Below are positions 9,927 to 18,389 of a DNA stretch of 64,000 nt, piece by piece; position 1 is the stretch's first letter; the number at the start of each line of letters is the position of its first letter. Source of the DNA: Hyphomonadaceae bacterium BL14 (lineage in GTDB: Bacteria > Pseudomonadota > Alphaproteobacteria > Caulobacterales > Maricaulaceae); assembly GCA_027627705.1 (NCBI GenBank), contig CP091242.1:1183128-1247127 (forward strand), read 5' to 3'. The notes under the pieces are model-generated. The model was not told the DNA's origin and made no database searches. It was given only the letters and a program-made list of their open reading frames with translations. Made by a program: the position numbers and the translations under genes.

Positions 9927-11304
9927 TCAATGTCGGATCCGTCCACTTTTCGCGCATCGTCACCAGCTCTTCGGCGACCGTGGGATGCACCGCGCAGGCC
10001 GCGTCGAACTGGGCCTTGGTGAGCTTGGCTTTCACCGCAATGCCCACTGCCTGGATGATCTCCGGCGCGTCATCGCCCACGATGTGCACGCCCACCACCA
10101 CCTGATCCTCGGCGCGGACCACCAGCTTCATCAGCATCCAGTCCGGCTTGGCGGTCAGCATCCCCTTCATCGGGCGAAACTTGCTCTTGTAGATATCGAT
10201 CTTGCCATGCGCGCGCCGCGCATCTGCCTCGCTCAGGCCCACACTGCCCACGGGCGGCTGGGTGAAGACGGCTGACGCAATATCGCTGTGGTCAAAGGCA
10301 GTAGGCCGGTCGTGAAAGACCGTCTGGACAAAGGCCATCGCCTCGCGAATTGCGACAGGCGTGAGGTTCACCCGGTTGGTCACATCGCCCACGGCGTAGA
10401 TGTGGTCAACGCTGGTGCGCGAGTATTCATCGACCTTGATCGCGCCGCTTTCCAGCACCTCGACCCCGGCCGCCTCCAGGCCCAGCCCGGCGGTATAGGG
10501 ATCGCGCCCGGTCGCCAGCACCACCGCGTCGGATTCCAGCGTGTCGCCAGTGTCCAGATGGACGGTGTGGAAGCCTTCGCGTTCAGACGGCTCGATGGAC
10601 GTGAACACCGCATGGGTGATCACACGCACGCCGCAATCTTGCAGCTGTTCATGGACGAAGGCACGCACGTCATCGTCAAACCCGCGCAGCACCGTGTCGC
10701 CGCGATAGACCAGGCAGGTTTTCACCCCCAGCCCTGCGAACACCTGGGCAAATTCGCACGCGATATACCCGCCCCCGGCGATCACCAGATGTTCGGGCAG
10801 TTTGTCGAGATGAAACAATTCATTGGACGTGATTGCATGCTCTGCGCCGGCCACGCCCTCGGGCCGGTTGGGCACCCCGCCCGTGGCGATCAGAATGGTG
10901 CGCGCCGTGACGGTGCGCCCTGATTTGACCAGGCGGATCTCGTGGGGACCGGCCAGCTCGGCGCGGTCCTCGATCAGCTCCACCCCGGCATTGGCGAGAT
11001 TCTTCGCGTAGATGCCCGACAGGCGATCCACCTCGCCCAGCATGGCATCGCGAAACACCGGCCAGTCAAACTGCGACTCGCCGATGCGCCAGCCATAGCC
11101 TTCAGCCTGCCGGAAGGTTTTGGCGAAGCCCGAGGCGTAGACCATGAATTTCTTGGGAACGCAGCCGCGGATGACGCAGGTCCCGCCCGGCCGGTATTCC
11201 TCGGCCACCGCCGTCCTGGCGCCGGACAGGCTGGCGAGGCGCGATGCGCGCACCCCGCCAGACCCGGCGCCGATGGTGAAAAGGTCGTAATCGAAATCGG
11301 CCAT
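9913..11304 (-). CDS. gor: Glutathione-disulfide reductase
   Basis: A 463-residue flavoprotein disulfide reductase that reduces GSSG with NADPH. The FAD-binding motif GAGSGGVRAS is near residue 12, the redox pair is C43 and C48 in GGTCVIRGCVPKK (the glutathione-reductase form), an NADPH-binding GGGYIACEFA follows, then ATGRDPYT and the C-terminal active-site HPTVAEE. It has its own start (ATG 11304) with no operon partner. Glutathione synthesis (gshA) is encoded later in the window. Confidence 0.95.
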   Translation of the reverse strand: MADFDYDLFTIGAGSGGVRASRLASLSGARTAVAEEYRPGGTCVIRGCVPKKFMVYASGFAKTFRQAEGYGWRIGESQFDWPVFRDAMLGEVDRLSGIYAKNLANAGVELIEDRAELAGPHEIRLVKSGRTVTARTILIATGGVPNRPEGVAGAEHAITSNELFHLDKLPEHLVIAGGGYIACEFAQVFAGLGVKTCLVYRGDTVLRGFDDDVRAFVHEQLQDCGVRVITHAVFTSIEPSEREGFHTVHLDTGDTLESDAVVLATGRDPYTAGLGLEAAGVEVLESGAIKVDEYSRTSVDHIYAVGDVTNRVNLTPVAIREAMAFVQTVFHDRPTAFDHSDIASAVFTQPPVGSVGLSEADARRAHGKIDIYKSKFRPMKGMLTAKPDWMLMKLVVRAEDQVVVGVHIVGDDAPEIIQAVGIAVKAKLTKAQFDAACAVHPTVAEELVTMREKWTDPTLSAAE

Positions 11305-11395
11305 GGGGCATCCAGTGCTGCGTCAGTGTCCTGTGGGGACTAACTGACGGCCCGGAGCCCGCTGGTCAATTCACGCGTCTGCGACCGATTGCCGT

Positions 11396-12850
11396 TTACG
11401 AGGCGTGCGCGCGCGGCTTGCTGCGGTTCTGACCGCCGCCCTGGCCGCCCTGGCCGCCCCGGCTTCCGCCCTGACCGCCACGATTGCCGCCACCCTGACC
11501 GCCACGGCTTCCGCCCTGGCCGCCCCGATTGCCGCCGCCCTGGCCGCCGCGGTTTCCACCGCCCTGACCGCTGCGCTCGCCGCCCTGGGCACCCTGAGCG
11601 CCGCGTTCACCGCGTTCACCGCCGCCGGAGCCGGCAGCGCGCGGACGTCCGCCGCCGCCACCACCACCGCCGCCACGCTTCTGCTGCGGACGTGCCGGAC
11701 GTGCAGCAGACCCGCGGGCCATCGGCGGCGCTTCATTGAGCCCGGCAATGGGTTTGCCGGTCAGCTTTTCGATGTCCTTCAGGAGGCCCCGCTCATCGGG
11801 TGCCACGAGCGACACGGCCCGGCCCGTCGCGCCGGCGCGCGCGGTGCGGCCGATGCGATGGACATAGCTCTCGGCCACATTGGGCAGCTCGTAATTGACC
11901 ACCAGCTCGATGCCGTCGACATCGATGCCGCGCGCGGCGATGTCCGTGGCCACCAGAACCGGGGCCGCGCCGGAGCGGAATGCCGCCAGAGCGCGCTCGC
12001 GCTGGCCTTGGGTCTTGTTGCCGTGGATGGCCGCGGCCTTGTGGCCGTACTCCACCAGGCGCTTGGTGACCTTGTCGGCACCGCGCTTGGTGCGCGTGAA
12101 GATGATCGCCCGGCGGCCCGCTTCCGGGGCCAGCAGATCGATCAGCGCGTCCGGCTTGGCGCCGCCGTCCACGTAGAACACGTTCTGGGTGATGGCCTCG
12201 ATCGGACGCGAGGGTGCCGAGACCGAAATCGTGGCCGGATCGTCCAGGAAATCGTCCGCCAGCTGGCGGATGGCCTGGGGCATGGTGGCCGAGAACATCA
12301 CCGTGGTGCGCGGACGCGCCGCAGCCTGCAGGATGCGGCGGATCGCCGGCATGAAGCCGAGATCGAGCATCTGGTCGGCTTCGTCCAGAACCACCGTGCG
12401 CGTCAGGTCCAGGCGCAGCTTGCCCGCCTGCATGTGATCGAGCAGACGGCCGGGCGTGGCCACCAGCACGTCAACGCCGCGCGCCAGGGCGCGGATTTGC
12501 GGGCCGGCCTTGGCGCCGCCATAGACGACGGTGTGGGTGAGGCCGGTGAACTTGCCATAGGCGGCGACCGACACGCCGATCTGGGCGGCCAGTTCGCGCG
12601 TCGGCGCCAGGATCAGCGCACGGCACGACAGGCCCGGCGCTTTCTTGTTGTCCGCCAGAAGACGGGTCAGCAGCGGCAGCACGAAGGCCGCCGTCTTGCC
12701 GGTGCCGGTCTGGGCCAGGCCGACCATGTCGCGCCCGGTCAGAAACAACGGGATGGCGCGCGCCTGGATCGGGGTCGGGGTGTCATACCCTTCAGCAGTA
12801 ACGGCACGCAAAACGGGCTCGGCCAGACCGAGCTGGGAGAAAGTGGTCAA
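11396..12850 (-). CDS. DEAD-box ATP-dependent RNA helicase with Gly/Arg-rich tail
   Basis: A helicase of about 484 residues of the RhlE/CsdA-like group, acting in RNA remodelling and ribosome assembly. Visible motifs: Q motif (TPTPIQARAIP), motif I AQTGTGKTAA, Ia PTRELAAQ, II DEAD, III SAT, V ATDIAARGIDVD and VI HRIGRTAR. The last about 90 residues are low-complexity GGQGG/NRGG/SRGG repeats, an RGG-type RNA-binding tail. I place the start at a TTG (12850): AGAAGGA lies 9 nt upstream and homology starts at TTFSQLGL. An ATG at 12898 would add 16 unconserved residues. Confidence 0.92.
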   Translation of the reverse strand: MTTFSQLGLAEPVLRAVTAEGYDTPTPIQARAIPLFLTGRDMVGLAQTGTGKTAAFVLPLLTRLLADNKKAPGLSCRALILAPTRELAAQIGVSVAAYGKFTGLTHTVVYGGAKAGPQIRALARGVDVLVATPGRLLDHMQAGKLRLDLTRTVVLDEADQMLDLGFMPAIRRILQAAARPRTTVMFSATMPQAIRQLADDFLDDPATISVSAPSRPIEAITQNVFYVDGGAKPDALIDLLAPEAGRRAIIFTRTKRGADKVTKRLVEYGHKAAAIHGNKTQGQRERALAAFRSGAAPVLVATDIAARGIDVDGIELVVNYELPNVAESYVHRIGRTARAGATGRAVSLVAPDERGLLKDIEKLTGKPIAGLNEAPPMARGSAARPARPQQKRGGGGGGGGGRPRAAGSGGGERGERGAQGAQGGERSGQGGGNRGGQGGGNRGGQGGSRGGQGGGNRGGQGGSRGGQGGQGGGQNRSKPRAHAS

Positions 12851-13122
12851 AACAGATATTCCTTCTGGCCCGGGAGCGCGCATGCGCCAGCCGGCCATTC
12901 AAACAGTTATGGGAAAGCGTCCGCGCAGATCAGCCGCCGTCGACGGGCCTTATGGCCCTCGCCCGGACTGAATCATGGCGGCCCATGGCCGCCTTGCCGA
13001 TCCGATCGAAGCACGTGGGCGGTTTCAGCCGCCTCTACGCCCGCGCTTCATGCGATGAGCGCTCTATGACCGGGTTTGAAGGCGAAAGCAAGGCGATAGA
13101 TGGAATGGGGATGCGCGCGTCT

Positions 13123-13246
13123 CTGTCTTCCCCGCTTGCAGGGAGGGCGATCGCATTTGGACCAGGCGGGTTGGCTCATCCGGCCTCGCGGTGAATGGCT
13201 CAGGCCGCCGCCTTGTTTTACTCTTCCGCTTGTGGGGAGAAGACAG
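13123..13246. repeat. Inverted-repeat-bounded element, 124 bp
   Basis: CTGTCTTC at 13123-13130 faces GAAGACAG at 13239-13246, and the adjoining CCCC/GGGG bases extend the pairing. The interior is GC-rich with no reading frame of interest. It resembles degenerate REP-type palindromes of GC-rich genomes. Confidence 0.4.
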
Positions 13247-13311
13247 TCCATTTTCCAGCGCAATGCGACCCCGTCTCCCCGTCATTCCTTGCTGAGCCGT
13301 TTTCGCCAGCG

Positions 13312-13394
13312 TCGCAGTCTGTCTAAGGACGACCGAGCCTGCGCCCGGTCACCGCACGGCGGCGGCCCGGAGGGCCGTTCTTGACAGACTGCGA
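13312..13394. repeat. Inverted-repeat-bounded element, 83 bp
   Basis: A 12-bp perfect inverted repeat (TCGCAGTCTGTC at 13312-13323 with its complement at 13383-13394) encloses 59 nt that contain a small GGCCC/GGGCC hairpin. It could be a structured RNA or a palindromic repeat unit; no flanking promoter or U tract is clear. Confidence 0.4.
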
Positions 13395-13530
13395 TCGCCT
13401 TGCGTGATCCTCCAGCATGGAGCGATGGGGAGGCCTGACGTCCGGGGAGCGCCTCAAGCTGGAGCCGGCAACGGCCCTTGCCTCAAGTCAGAGGCCCACC
13501 CTGCCATTGCAGTGAAGGGGATCGGCCGCC

Positions 13531-13995
13531 CTAGAACGTCAGCACCGCCGCGTTGGGATCCAGCAAGCGCGCCGCCATGGCGTCGGGCGAGGCGGGCGTG
13601 ACGCCGTCCAGCAGGACCGACGCGTCGGCGCCCAGGCCCGGCAGATAGATGGCGCACACCTCCACCGTCACACCATGCTCGCTCATCAGGGTCTGCATCA
13701 GGCCCTGCGGGCTGGCGCCGCGCGGCGCCTGGCCGTCCGTGGCGCTGGCGGGCGCGTCGCGCAGGGCGATATCGCCGGCCGGTCCGCACAGCATGACATG
13801 CGCCTGCGCGCCCTGGCGCACGGAGGCGGCGGTCAGCACCATGGCCATCAGCTGGGTCTGCGGATCGGCAGCGGTGACAATGGTCACCAGCTGGCGCGGG
13901 GCCTCAGCGGACCCCGCTGCGTCCTGTGTGTCAGCGCTGGCGCAGGCGGCGGCAGGGATCGCGGCGAGCGCGATTGCGAAAACGAGATGTTTCAT
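13531..13995 (-). CDS. DsrE-like family protein with export signal
   Basis: A 154-residue protein. An N-terminal signal (MKHLVFAIALAAIPAAACASA) could be cleaved by signal peptidase I or give a lipoprotein (the lipobox is poor). The mature part has DsrE/DsrF-like features: a beta-strand VTIVTAADPQTQLMAMVL, then HVMLCGPAGDIAL, and a late strand with VEVCAIYLPGLG. DsrE-like proteins handle sulfur or act in small periplasmic redox roles; the exact role is unknown. GGAGG 6 nt before ATG 13995 fixes the start. It is divergent from the bd-oxidase operon, with two candidate operators between them. Confidence 0.7.
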   Translation of the reverse strand: MKHLVFAIALAAIPAAACASADTQDAAGSAEAPRQLVTIVTAADPQTQLMAMVLTAASVRQGAQAHVMLCGPAGDIALRDAPASATDGQAPRGASPQGLMQTLMSEHGVTVEVCAIYLPGLGADASVLLDGVTPASPDAMAARLLDPNAAVLTF

Positions 13996-14023
13996 GAAAT
14001 CCTCCGGGAGGTGGGCGAACACG

Positions 14024-14039
14024 CTACATGTACTAGTAG
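14024..14039. promoter_or_regulatory. Imperfect palindrome in the dsrE-like/cydA divergent region
   Basis: CTACATGTACTAGTAG is symmetric at 12 of 16 positions (CTAC...GTAG outer, GTAC centre). It lies 29 bp before the DsrE-like start codon. Purely a pattern observation. Confidence 0.25.
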
Positions 14040-14090
14040 GCAGCGCCACGATCTGCGCCAATCGACCGCATGACCGGGCGCAATTAATGT

Positions 14091-14105
14091 GGTATTTGCA
14101 TTACC
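14091..14105. promoter_or_regulatory. Degenerate NsrR-like operator upstream of cydA
   Basis: GGTATTT-G-CATTACC has the 1-nt-spaced symmetry of NsrR sites (half-site core GTATTT/AAATAC) with mismatches in the right arm. It is 52 bp before the cydA start. It is weaker than the site at 17357-17379. Confidence 0.3.
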
Positions 14106-14156
14106 TCTTTTAGTCAATATGCCTGTCCCGCACGGCCAGGCGTGGAGGTCATCGCC

Positions 14157-15548
14157 ATGGACTCAGCTGACGCACTGATGCTTTCGCGGATCCAGTTCGC
14201 GGCCAATATCAGCTTCCACATCCTGTTTCCCACGGTCACCATTGCGTTGGGCTGGGTGCTGGTCTTCTTCAAGATGCGCTATGCGGCAACGCGCAATGAA
14301 TGGTGGATGCAGGCCTATTTCTTCTGGGTGAAAGTGTTCGCCTTGTCATTTGCGCTCGGCGTAGTGTCGGGCATCACAATGTCCTTTCAGTTCGGCACCA
14401 ACTGGCCCGGCTTCATGGAACGGGTGGGCAATATCGCGGGACCGCTCCTGGCCTATGAAGTGCTGACGGCCTTCTTCCTGGAAGCGGTGTTCTTGGGGAT
14501 CATGCTGTTTGCCTTCCGCCGGGTTCCAGGGTGGCTGCACACTTCCGCCACGGTCGCGGTTGCCGTCGGCACGACGCTGTCGGCCTTCTGGATAATCGTA
14601 TTGAACAGCTGGATGCATACGCCCCAGGGTTTTGAGATGCGCGACGGCGTGGCGCACGTGCTCAGCTGGATCGAGATCATCTTCAACCCGTCCATGCCAT
14701 ACCGGCTGAGCCACATGCTGCTGGCCTCGGGCTTGACCGTCGCCTTTCTGATCGCGGGCCTGTCGGCCCTGCGCTGGCTCTTGGGCGACCGCAAGGAGGA
14801 GGTTGGCAAGTCACTCAAGATCGGTCTGTGGCTGGGCGCAATCCTGATCCCTGCCCAGATAGTTTTGGGCGATCTTCACGGCCTCAACACGCTGGAACAC
14901 CAGCCCGCGAAAGTCGCGGCCATGGAAGCCAATTGGGAGACGCGCGGGAACGTGCCGCTGATCCTGTTCGCCTTGCCGGACGAAGAGGCCCGTGAAAACC
15001 GGTTCGAACTGGGCGTGCCCAGCGGCGCCAGCCTGATCCTCAAACATCATGCCGATGGCGTCGTGCCCGGCCTCAATGATTTCATCACCGAGGATGGCGA
15101 CATTCTGCATCCGCCGGTGGCTCCGGTATTCTGGGCGTTCCGCATCATGGTGGGGATCGGGTTCTTGATGCTGATTTTCGCTTATGCCGGGCTATGGTTC
15201 AGCCGGGGGCGCCGTCACATCGAGGGCATGCCGCGCATCCTGCTCTGGGGGCTGGTCGGGATGAGCATTTCGGGATGGGTGGCGACGCTCGCAGGATGGT
15301 ACACAACCGAGATCGGACGCCAGCCTTGGCTGGTGCACGGCGTGCTGACCACGCACGATGCAGTCGGCCCGGTCGGCCCCTCCATGGTGCTGTCCTCCCT
15401 GCTGGCTTACCTGGCCGTCTATGCCGTCCTTCTGACCGCCTATGGGGGGGTGCTGATCTATCTGGTGCGCAGCGCCGCAGCCGGCGCCGATTCCGAACCC
15501 CGGTCGCAAGCCGGATCGCGCCCCTTCCAGACAACAGCAGCGGAGTGA
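14157..15548 (+). CDS. cydA: Cytochrome bd-type quinol oxidase subunit I (CioA-like)
   Basis: A 463-residue polytopic membrane protein that oxidises quinol and reduces O2 to water. Features: N-terminal LSRIQFAANISFHILFP with the conserved His of the first helix, GTNWPGFMERVG, the Q-loop start GLNTLEHQPAKVAAMEANW, and GRQPWLVHGVL. The Q-loop is short and of the CioA (cyanide-insensitive) style, reading LILFALPDEEARENRF. GGAGG 8 nt upstream sets ATG 14157; a GTG at 14142 is less likely. It is followed 4 bp later by cydB. The bd oxidases are resistant to NO and cyanide, which fits the neighbouring NsrR-like regulator. Confidence 0.93.
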   Translation: MDSADALMLSRIQFAANISFHILFPTVTIALGWVLVFFKMRYAATRNEWWMQAYFFWVKVFALSFALGVVSGITMSFQFGTNWPGFMERVGNIAGPLLAYEVLTAFFLEAVFLGIMLFAFRRVPGWLHTSATVAVAVGTTLSAFWIIVLNSWMHTPQGFEMRDGVAHVLSWIEIIFNPSMPYRLSHMLLASGLTVAFLIAGLSALRWLLGDRKEEVGKSLKIGLWLGAILIPAQIVLGDLHGLNTLEHQPAKVAAMEANWETRGNVPLILFALPDEEARENRFELGVPSGASLILKHHADGVVPGLNDFITEDGDILHPPVAPVFWAFRIMVGIGFLMLIFAYAGLWFSRGRRHIEGMPRILLWGLVGMSISGWVATLAGWYTTEIGRQPWLVHGVLTTHDAVGPVGPSMVLSSLLAYLAVYAVLLTAYGGVLIYLVRSAAAGADSEPRSQAGSRPFQTTAAE

Positions 15549-15552
15549 TCCC

Positions 15553-16563
15553 ATGAGCTGGTTTGCCGATCCTGAAATCTGGCTGCCGGTCGCGTTCGCC
15601 GCGCTGATGGGCCTGGCCATCATGATCTATGTGGTGCTGGACGGTTACGATCTGGGGATCGGACTGCTGATGCCGCTGGTCAGCGATGCGGAGAAGGATC
15701 GCATGATCGCCTCCATCGGACCATTCTGGGACGCCAACGAGACATGGCTGGTGCTGGCTGTCGGCCTGCTGCTGGTTGCATTTCCCCTCGCCCACGGCGT
15801 CATCCTCACAGCTCTTTACTTGCCGGTGGCGGTCATGCTGATCGGCCTGATCATCCGCGGCGTATCATTCGAGTTTCGCGTCAAGGCGCCAGCTGGCCAC
15901 AAGCGATCATGGAATACGGCCTTCTTCGCAGGCTCGCTGATGACCGCCAGCTCACAGGGCTACATGCTTGGCCTGTATGTCATGGGTCTGGAACATACCT
16001 GGCTCAACACGGGCTTCGCCCTGCTGTGCGCCGCGCTGTTGATGATCGGTTACAGCCTGATCGGCGCCACCTGGCTTATCTACAAGACGGATGCGGACCT
16101 GCAACGCAAAGCTGTCGCGTGGGCCCGGCGCGGGGTCTGGGGCGTGGCTGTGGCCATCGCCACAATTTCTGCCGTAACGCCGCTGGCGAGTCCGCGCATC
16201 TGGGACAAATGGTTCACCCTTCCGCAACTGATCTTTCTGGCCCCGCTGCCGATTTTATCGGCCGTGCTGTTGATCGCGCTGGCCATGGTGTTACGGCGCA
16301 TGCCGATGGCGGATGACCGGCTGGCTTGGTCCCCATTCGCTCTGGTGAGCGGACTGGTCGTGCTGGCATTCATTGGCCTAGCCTATAGCTTCTACCCGTA
16401 TGTTGTGCCTGAAAGGATGACACTTTACGAAGCTGCGGCGGCGCCGGGGAGCCTGGCCATCATGCTGGTCGGCGCCGTGGTCGTGGTCCCTGTCATTATC
16501 GGGTATTCGGTGCTGTCCTACTGGGTGTTTCGTGGCAAGGCCACCGATCTGCGCTATGATTAG
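15553..16563 (+). CDS. cydB: Cytochrome bd-type quinol oxidase subunit II
   Basis: A 336-residue integral membrane protein pairing with CydA. CydB/CioB hallmarks are MIYVVLDGYDLGIGLLMPLV near the N-terminus, the FWDANETWLVLAVGLLLVAFP motif near residue 58, RGVSFEFRVKAP and SQGYMLGLYVMGL. It starts 4 bp after cydA and is clearly the second gene of the operon. No cydX-type small subunit was recognised downstream; a strong terminator follows. Confidence 0.94.
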   Translation: MSWFADPEIWLPVAFAALMGLAIMIYVVLDGYDLGIGLLMPLVSDAEKDRMIASIGPFWDANETWLVLAVGLLLVAFPLAHGVILTALYLPVAVMLIGLIIRGVSFEFRVKAPAGHKRSWNTAFFAGSLMTASSQGYMLGLYVMGLEHTWLNTGFALLCAALLMIGYSLIGATWLIYKTDADLQRKAVAWARRGVWGVAVAIATISAVTPLASPRIWDKWFTLPQLIFLAPLPILSAVLLIALAMVLRRMPMADDRLAWSPFALVSGLVVLAFIGLAYSFYPYVVPERMTLYEAAAAPGSLAIMLVGAVVVVPVIIGYSVLSYWVFRGKATDLRYD

Positions 16564-16578
16564 AGACAGCCTCATTGA

Positions 16579-16609
16579 AACAGGGCGGGCGCCGGGCGCC
16601 CGCCCTGTT
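16579..16609. terminator. Strong hairpin between cydB and the peroxiredoxin gene
   Basis: A perfect 13-bp stem (16579-16591 with 16597-16609) with 5-nt loop. It sits 15 nt after cydB and 39 nt after the converging peroxiredoxin stop, flanked by A/T-rich ends on both sides, so it may serve both transcripts. Confidence 0.7.
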
Positions 16610-16647
16610 CAGAAATGACCTCTCACGTCAGAGCGTGAGCGCGGTCG

Positions 16648-17292
16648 TCACAGCTCGCGGGTGGAGAAGTACCAGTCGGTGGTGTCATAGCCTTCCGAGG
16701 CCCGCGCTTCGGCCGCAGCCGAAGTTGCCGGCGGCGGCACGATCACCCGGTCGCCCGGCTTCCAGCCTTCAGGCGTAGCCACTTTCTCGCGATCTGACGT
16801 CTGCAGCGCCTGCACAAGGCGGACAAACTCCTCAATCGAGCGGCCATTGGACATGGGATAATACACCATGGCCCGCAAAACCCCCTCGGGGTCGATCAGG
16901 AATGTGGCGCGCACCGCCGCCGTGTCCGAGGCGCCCGGCTGCACCATGCCATAGGCATGGGCGACATTCATGGACAGGTCGGCGATGATCGGAAAACCGA
17001 TCTCCACGCCGAATTTCTCCTTGATGTTGCGCACCCAGGCGATGTGGGCGTAATGGCTGTCGATGGACAGGCCCAGAAGCTCCACATTCAGCGCCGAGAA
17101 CCGGTCCTGGGCCTTGGCGAAGGCGATGAATTCGGTGGTGCACACCGGGGTGAAGTCCGCCGGGTGCGAGAACAGAATCAGCCATTTGCCCTTGTAGTCG
17201 GCGAGGGTTTTGCGGCCGTGGGTGGTCGGCGCGTCAAAGGCCGGGGCCGGCTCGTTCAGACGGGGCAATTGCACGGGGGCGAAGTCAGTCAT
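16648..17292 (-). CDS. 1-Cys peroxiredoxin (Prx6 group)
   Basis: A 214-residue thiol peroxidase reducing hydroperoxides and peroxynitrite. The peroxidatic C51 lies in HPADFTPVCTTEF and is the only cysteine in the protein, so it is a 1-Cys enzyme needing an external thiol. The long C-terminal arm (GWKPGDRVIVPPP onward) is typical of the Prx6 subfamily. The start at 17292 has AAGGA 7 nt upstream; an in-frame ATG at 17313 is possible. An NsrR-type operator lies 65-87 bp upstream, suggesting nitrosative-stress control. Confidence 0.9.
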   Translation of the reverse strand: MTDFAPVQLPRLNEPAPAFDAPTTHGRKTLADYKGKWLILFSHPADFTPVCTTEFIAFAKAQDRFSALNVELLGLSIDSHYAHIAWVRNIKEKFGVEIGFPIIADLSMNVAHAYGMVQPGASDTAAVRATFLIDPEGVLRAMVYYPMSNGRSIEEFVRLVQALQTSDREKVATPEGWKPGDRVIVPPPATSAAAEARASEGYDTTDWYFSTREL

Positions 17293-17356
17293 GTCTTCAT
17301 CCTTTACAGACATCGCGCCGAACCAGTGCGGCGCGTTGACAGGACCATCGCATAAA

Positions 17357-17379
17357 AAGTCGTATTTAAAATACTAATT
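17357..17379. promoter_or_regulatory. NsrR-type operator upstream of the peroxiredoxin gene
   Basis: The perfect core GTATTT-A-AAATAC (17362-17374) sits in a 23-bp site whose 11-bp halves match each other at 9 of 11 positions with a 1-bp spacer. This is the geometry known for NsrR sites (two 11-bp halves, core GCATTT or GTATTT). An NsrR-like gene ends 38 bp upstream. Confidence 0.65.
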
Positions 17380-17416
17380 AAAGGGATGGAGGATATAGAT
17401 CGTCCCTATAGGCCTG

Positions 17417-17899
17417 TCACGGCCTGGGCTGAACCGGCGGCGCACCGGCCGGTTCGGGCACGCCATCCCGGGCTGCCAGACGGTCGAGCAATACCGACCG
17501 GTTGCTGGCGATATCGGCAATAGTCACCTGGTCCAGCTCGGCGAGAAAGGCTTGCATCGCCCGCTTCATTGCCGCCGAGAGCCGGCAAACACCGATCAGG
17601 GGGCAGGTGTTGGTATCGCTGTTGAAGCACTCCACCAGCTCAATGGGACCTTCAGTGTGGCGCACCACGTCCCCGACGGTGATGGTGTCAGCCCCGCGCG
17701 ACAGCTTCACACCGCCGCCCCGGCCACGCACGACCTCCAGATAGCCCTCGCGCGCCAGGGTATTGGCCGCTTTGAGCAGGTGGTGGCGCGAAATCCCGTG
17801 GGCACGCGCAACCTGCTCCATTTGAACATGATCTGGCGCACGCAACGCTGCGAACTGGAGGATTCTAAGGGCGTAGTTGGAAAATTGAGTGAGCTTCAT
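17417..17899 (-). CDS. nsrR: Rrf2-family [2Fe-2S] regulator, NsrR-like
   Basis: A 160-residue winged-helix regulator starting MKLTQFSNYALRILQFAA, the standard Rrf2 N-terminus, with recognition helix around VARAHGISRHHLLKAAN. Three cysteines, C91, C99 and C105 (in VECFNSDTNTCPLIGVC), match the NsrR cluster-ligand arrangement; NO damage to the cluster relieves repression. It is immediately upstream of, and co-oriented with, the peroxiredoxin gene, with an NsrR-type site between. Regulation of cydAB is inferred from a weaker site. IscR is unlikely given the cysteine spacing and lack of isc genes. Confidence 0.82.
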   Translation of the reverse strand: MKLTQFSNYALRILQFAALRAPDHVQMEQVARAHGISRHHLLKAANTLAREGYLEVVRGRGGGVKLSRGADTITVGDVVRHTEGPIELVECFNSDTNTCPLIGVCRLSAAMKRAMQAFLAELDQVTIADIASNRSVLLDRLAARDGVPEPAGAPPVQPRP

Positions 17900-18010
17900 T
17901 GCACTTCCCCGCGCGTCAGTTTGTCATACCCTAGAGCGCTTTCATCCCGGTTGGGACCATGATTGCCTGTCGCGCCGCCTGGGTACCGCCACCCGCAGGA
18001 AAGTCCGCCC

Positions 18011-18286
18011 ATGCCCCCGTTGATCCGCTTCATCCTGCGCCATGGCCTGATCGGCTTTTGTATCGGGATTGCGTTCACCACGCTGATCCTGGTGCTGGAT
18101 GTGGGCGCGATCCGCACGCTCACCCGCGCCAGCACCGAAGGGACGGTCTTGCGCCTGATGCTCGCCTTCCTGATCTCGTCCACCTTCATCAGCGTCCAGA
18201 TCGGAATCGCCGTCATGTTCCCGCCCAGCCGCAAGGCCGATCCGATGGCCCCGCCCGAGCCGGGCGATCAGGACGACAACCGGTGA
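18011..18286 (+). CDS. Small two-helix membrane protein of unknown function
   Basis: A 91-residue protein with two membrane segments (LIRFILRHGLIGFCIGIAFTTLILVL and MLAFLISSTFISVQIGIAVMF) and a hydrophilic Pro/Asp-rich tail. AGGAAAG lies about 7 nt before ATG 18011. I do not recognise the family. It precedes the cNMP-domain flavoprotein by about 100 bp on the same strand and may share its transcript. Confidence 0.6.
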   Translation: MPPLIRFILRHGLIGFCIGIAFTTLILVLDVGAIRTLTRASTEGTVLRLMLAFLISSTFISVQIGIAVMFPPSRKADPMAPPEPGDQDDNR

Positions 18287-18389
18287 CGATCGCCGCCAGC
18301 GCCCCTGCCCCCGATTGCCCTCTGGAACTCCACCTCCTGCCCGGCCATATTCACCGCTAACGGCGCTTTCGCCGCAGCGGGAGCGGACG

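Larger units (their letters stand above)
12851..13530. other. 680-bp intergenic region with two inverted-repeat elements
   Basis: No coding sequence is convincing here on either strand: candidate frames are short, lack ribosome-binding sites and overlap the repeats. Two inverted-repeat-bounded segments (13123-13246 and 13312-13394) are the only structure I see. Confidence 0.5.

Noticed and set aside
11400..11700. Direct repeats in the helicase gene as a minisatellite or CRISPR
   Set aside because: They are in-frame Gly-rich codon repeats of an RGG tail with short irregular period.
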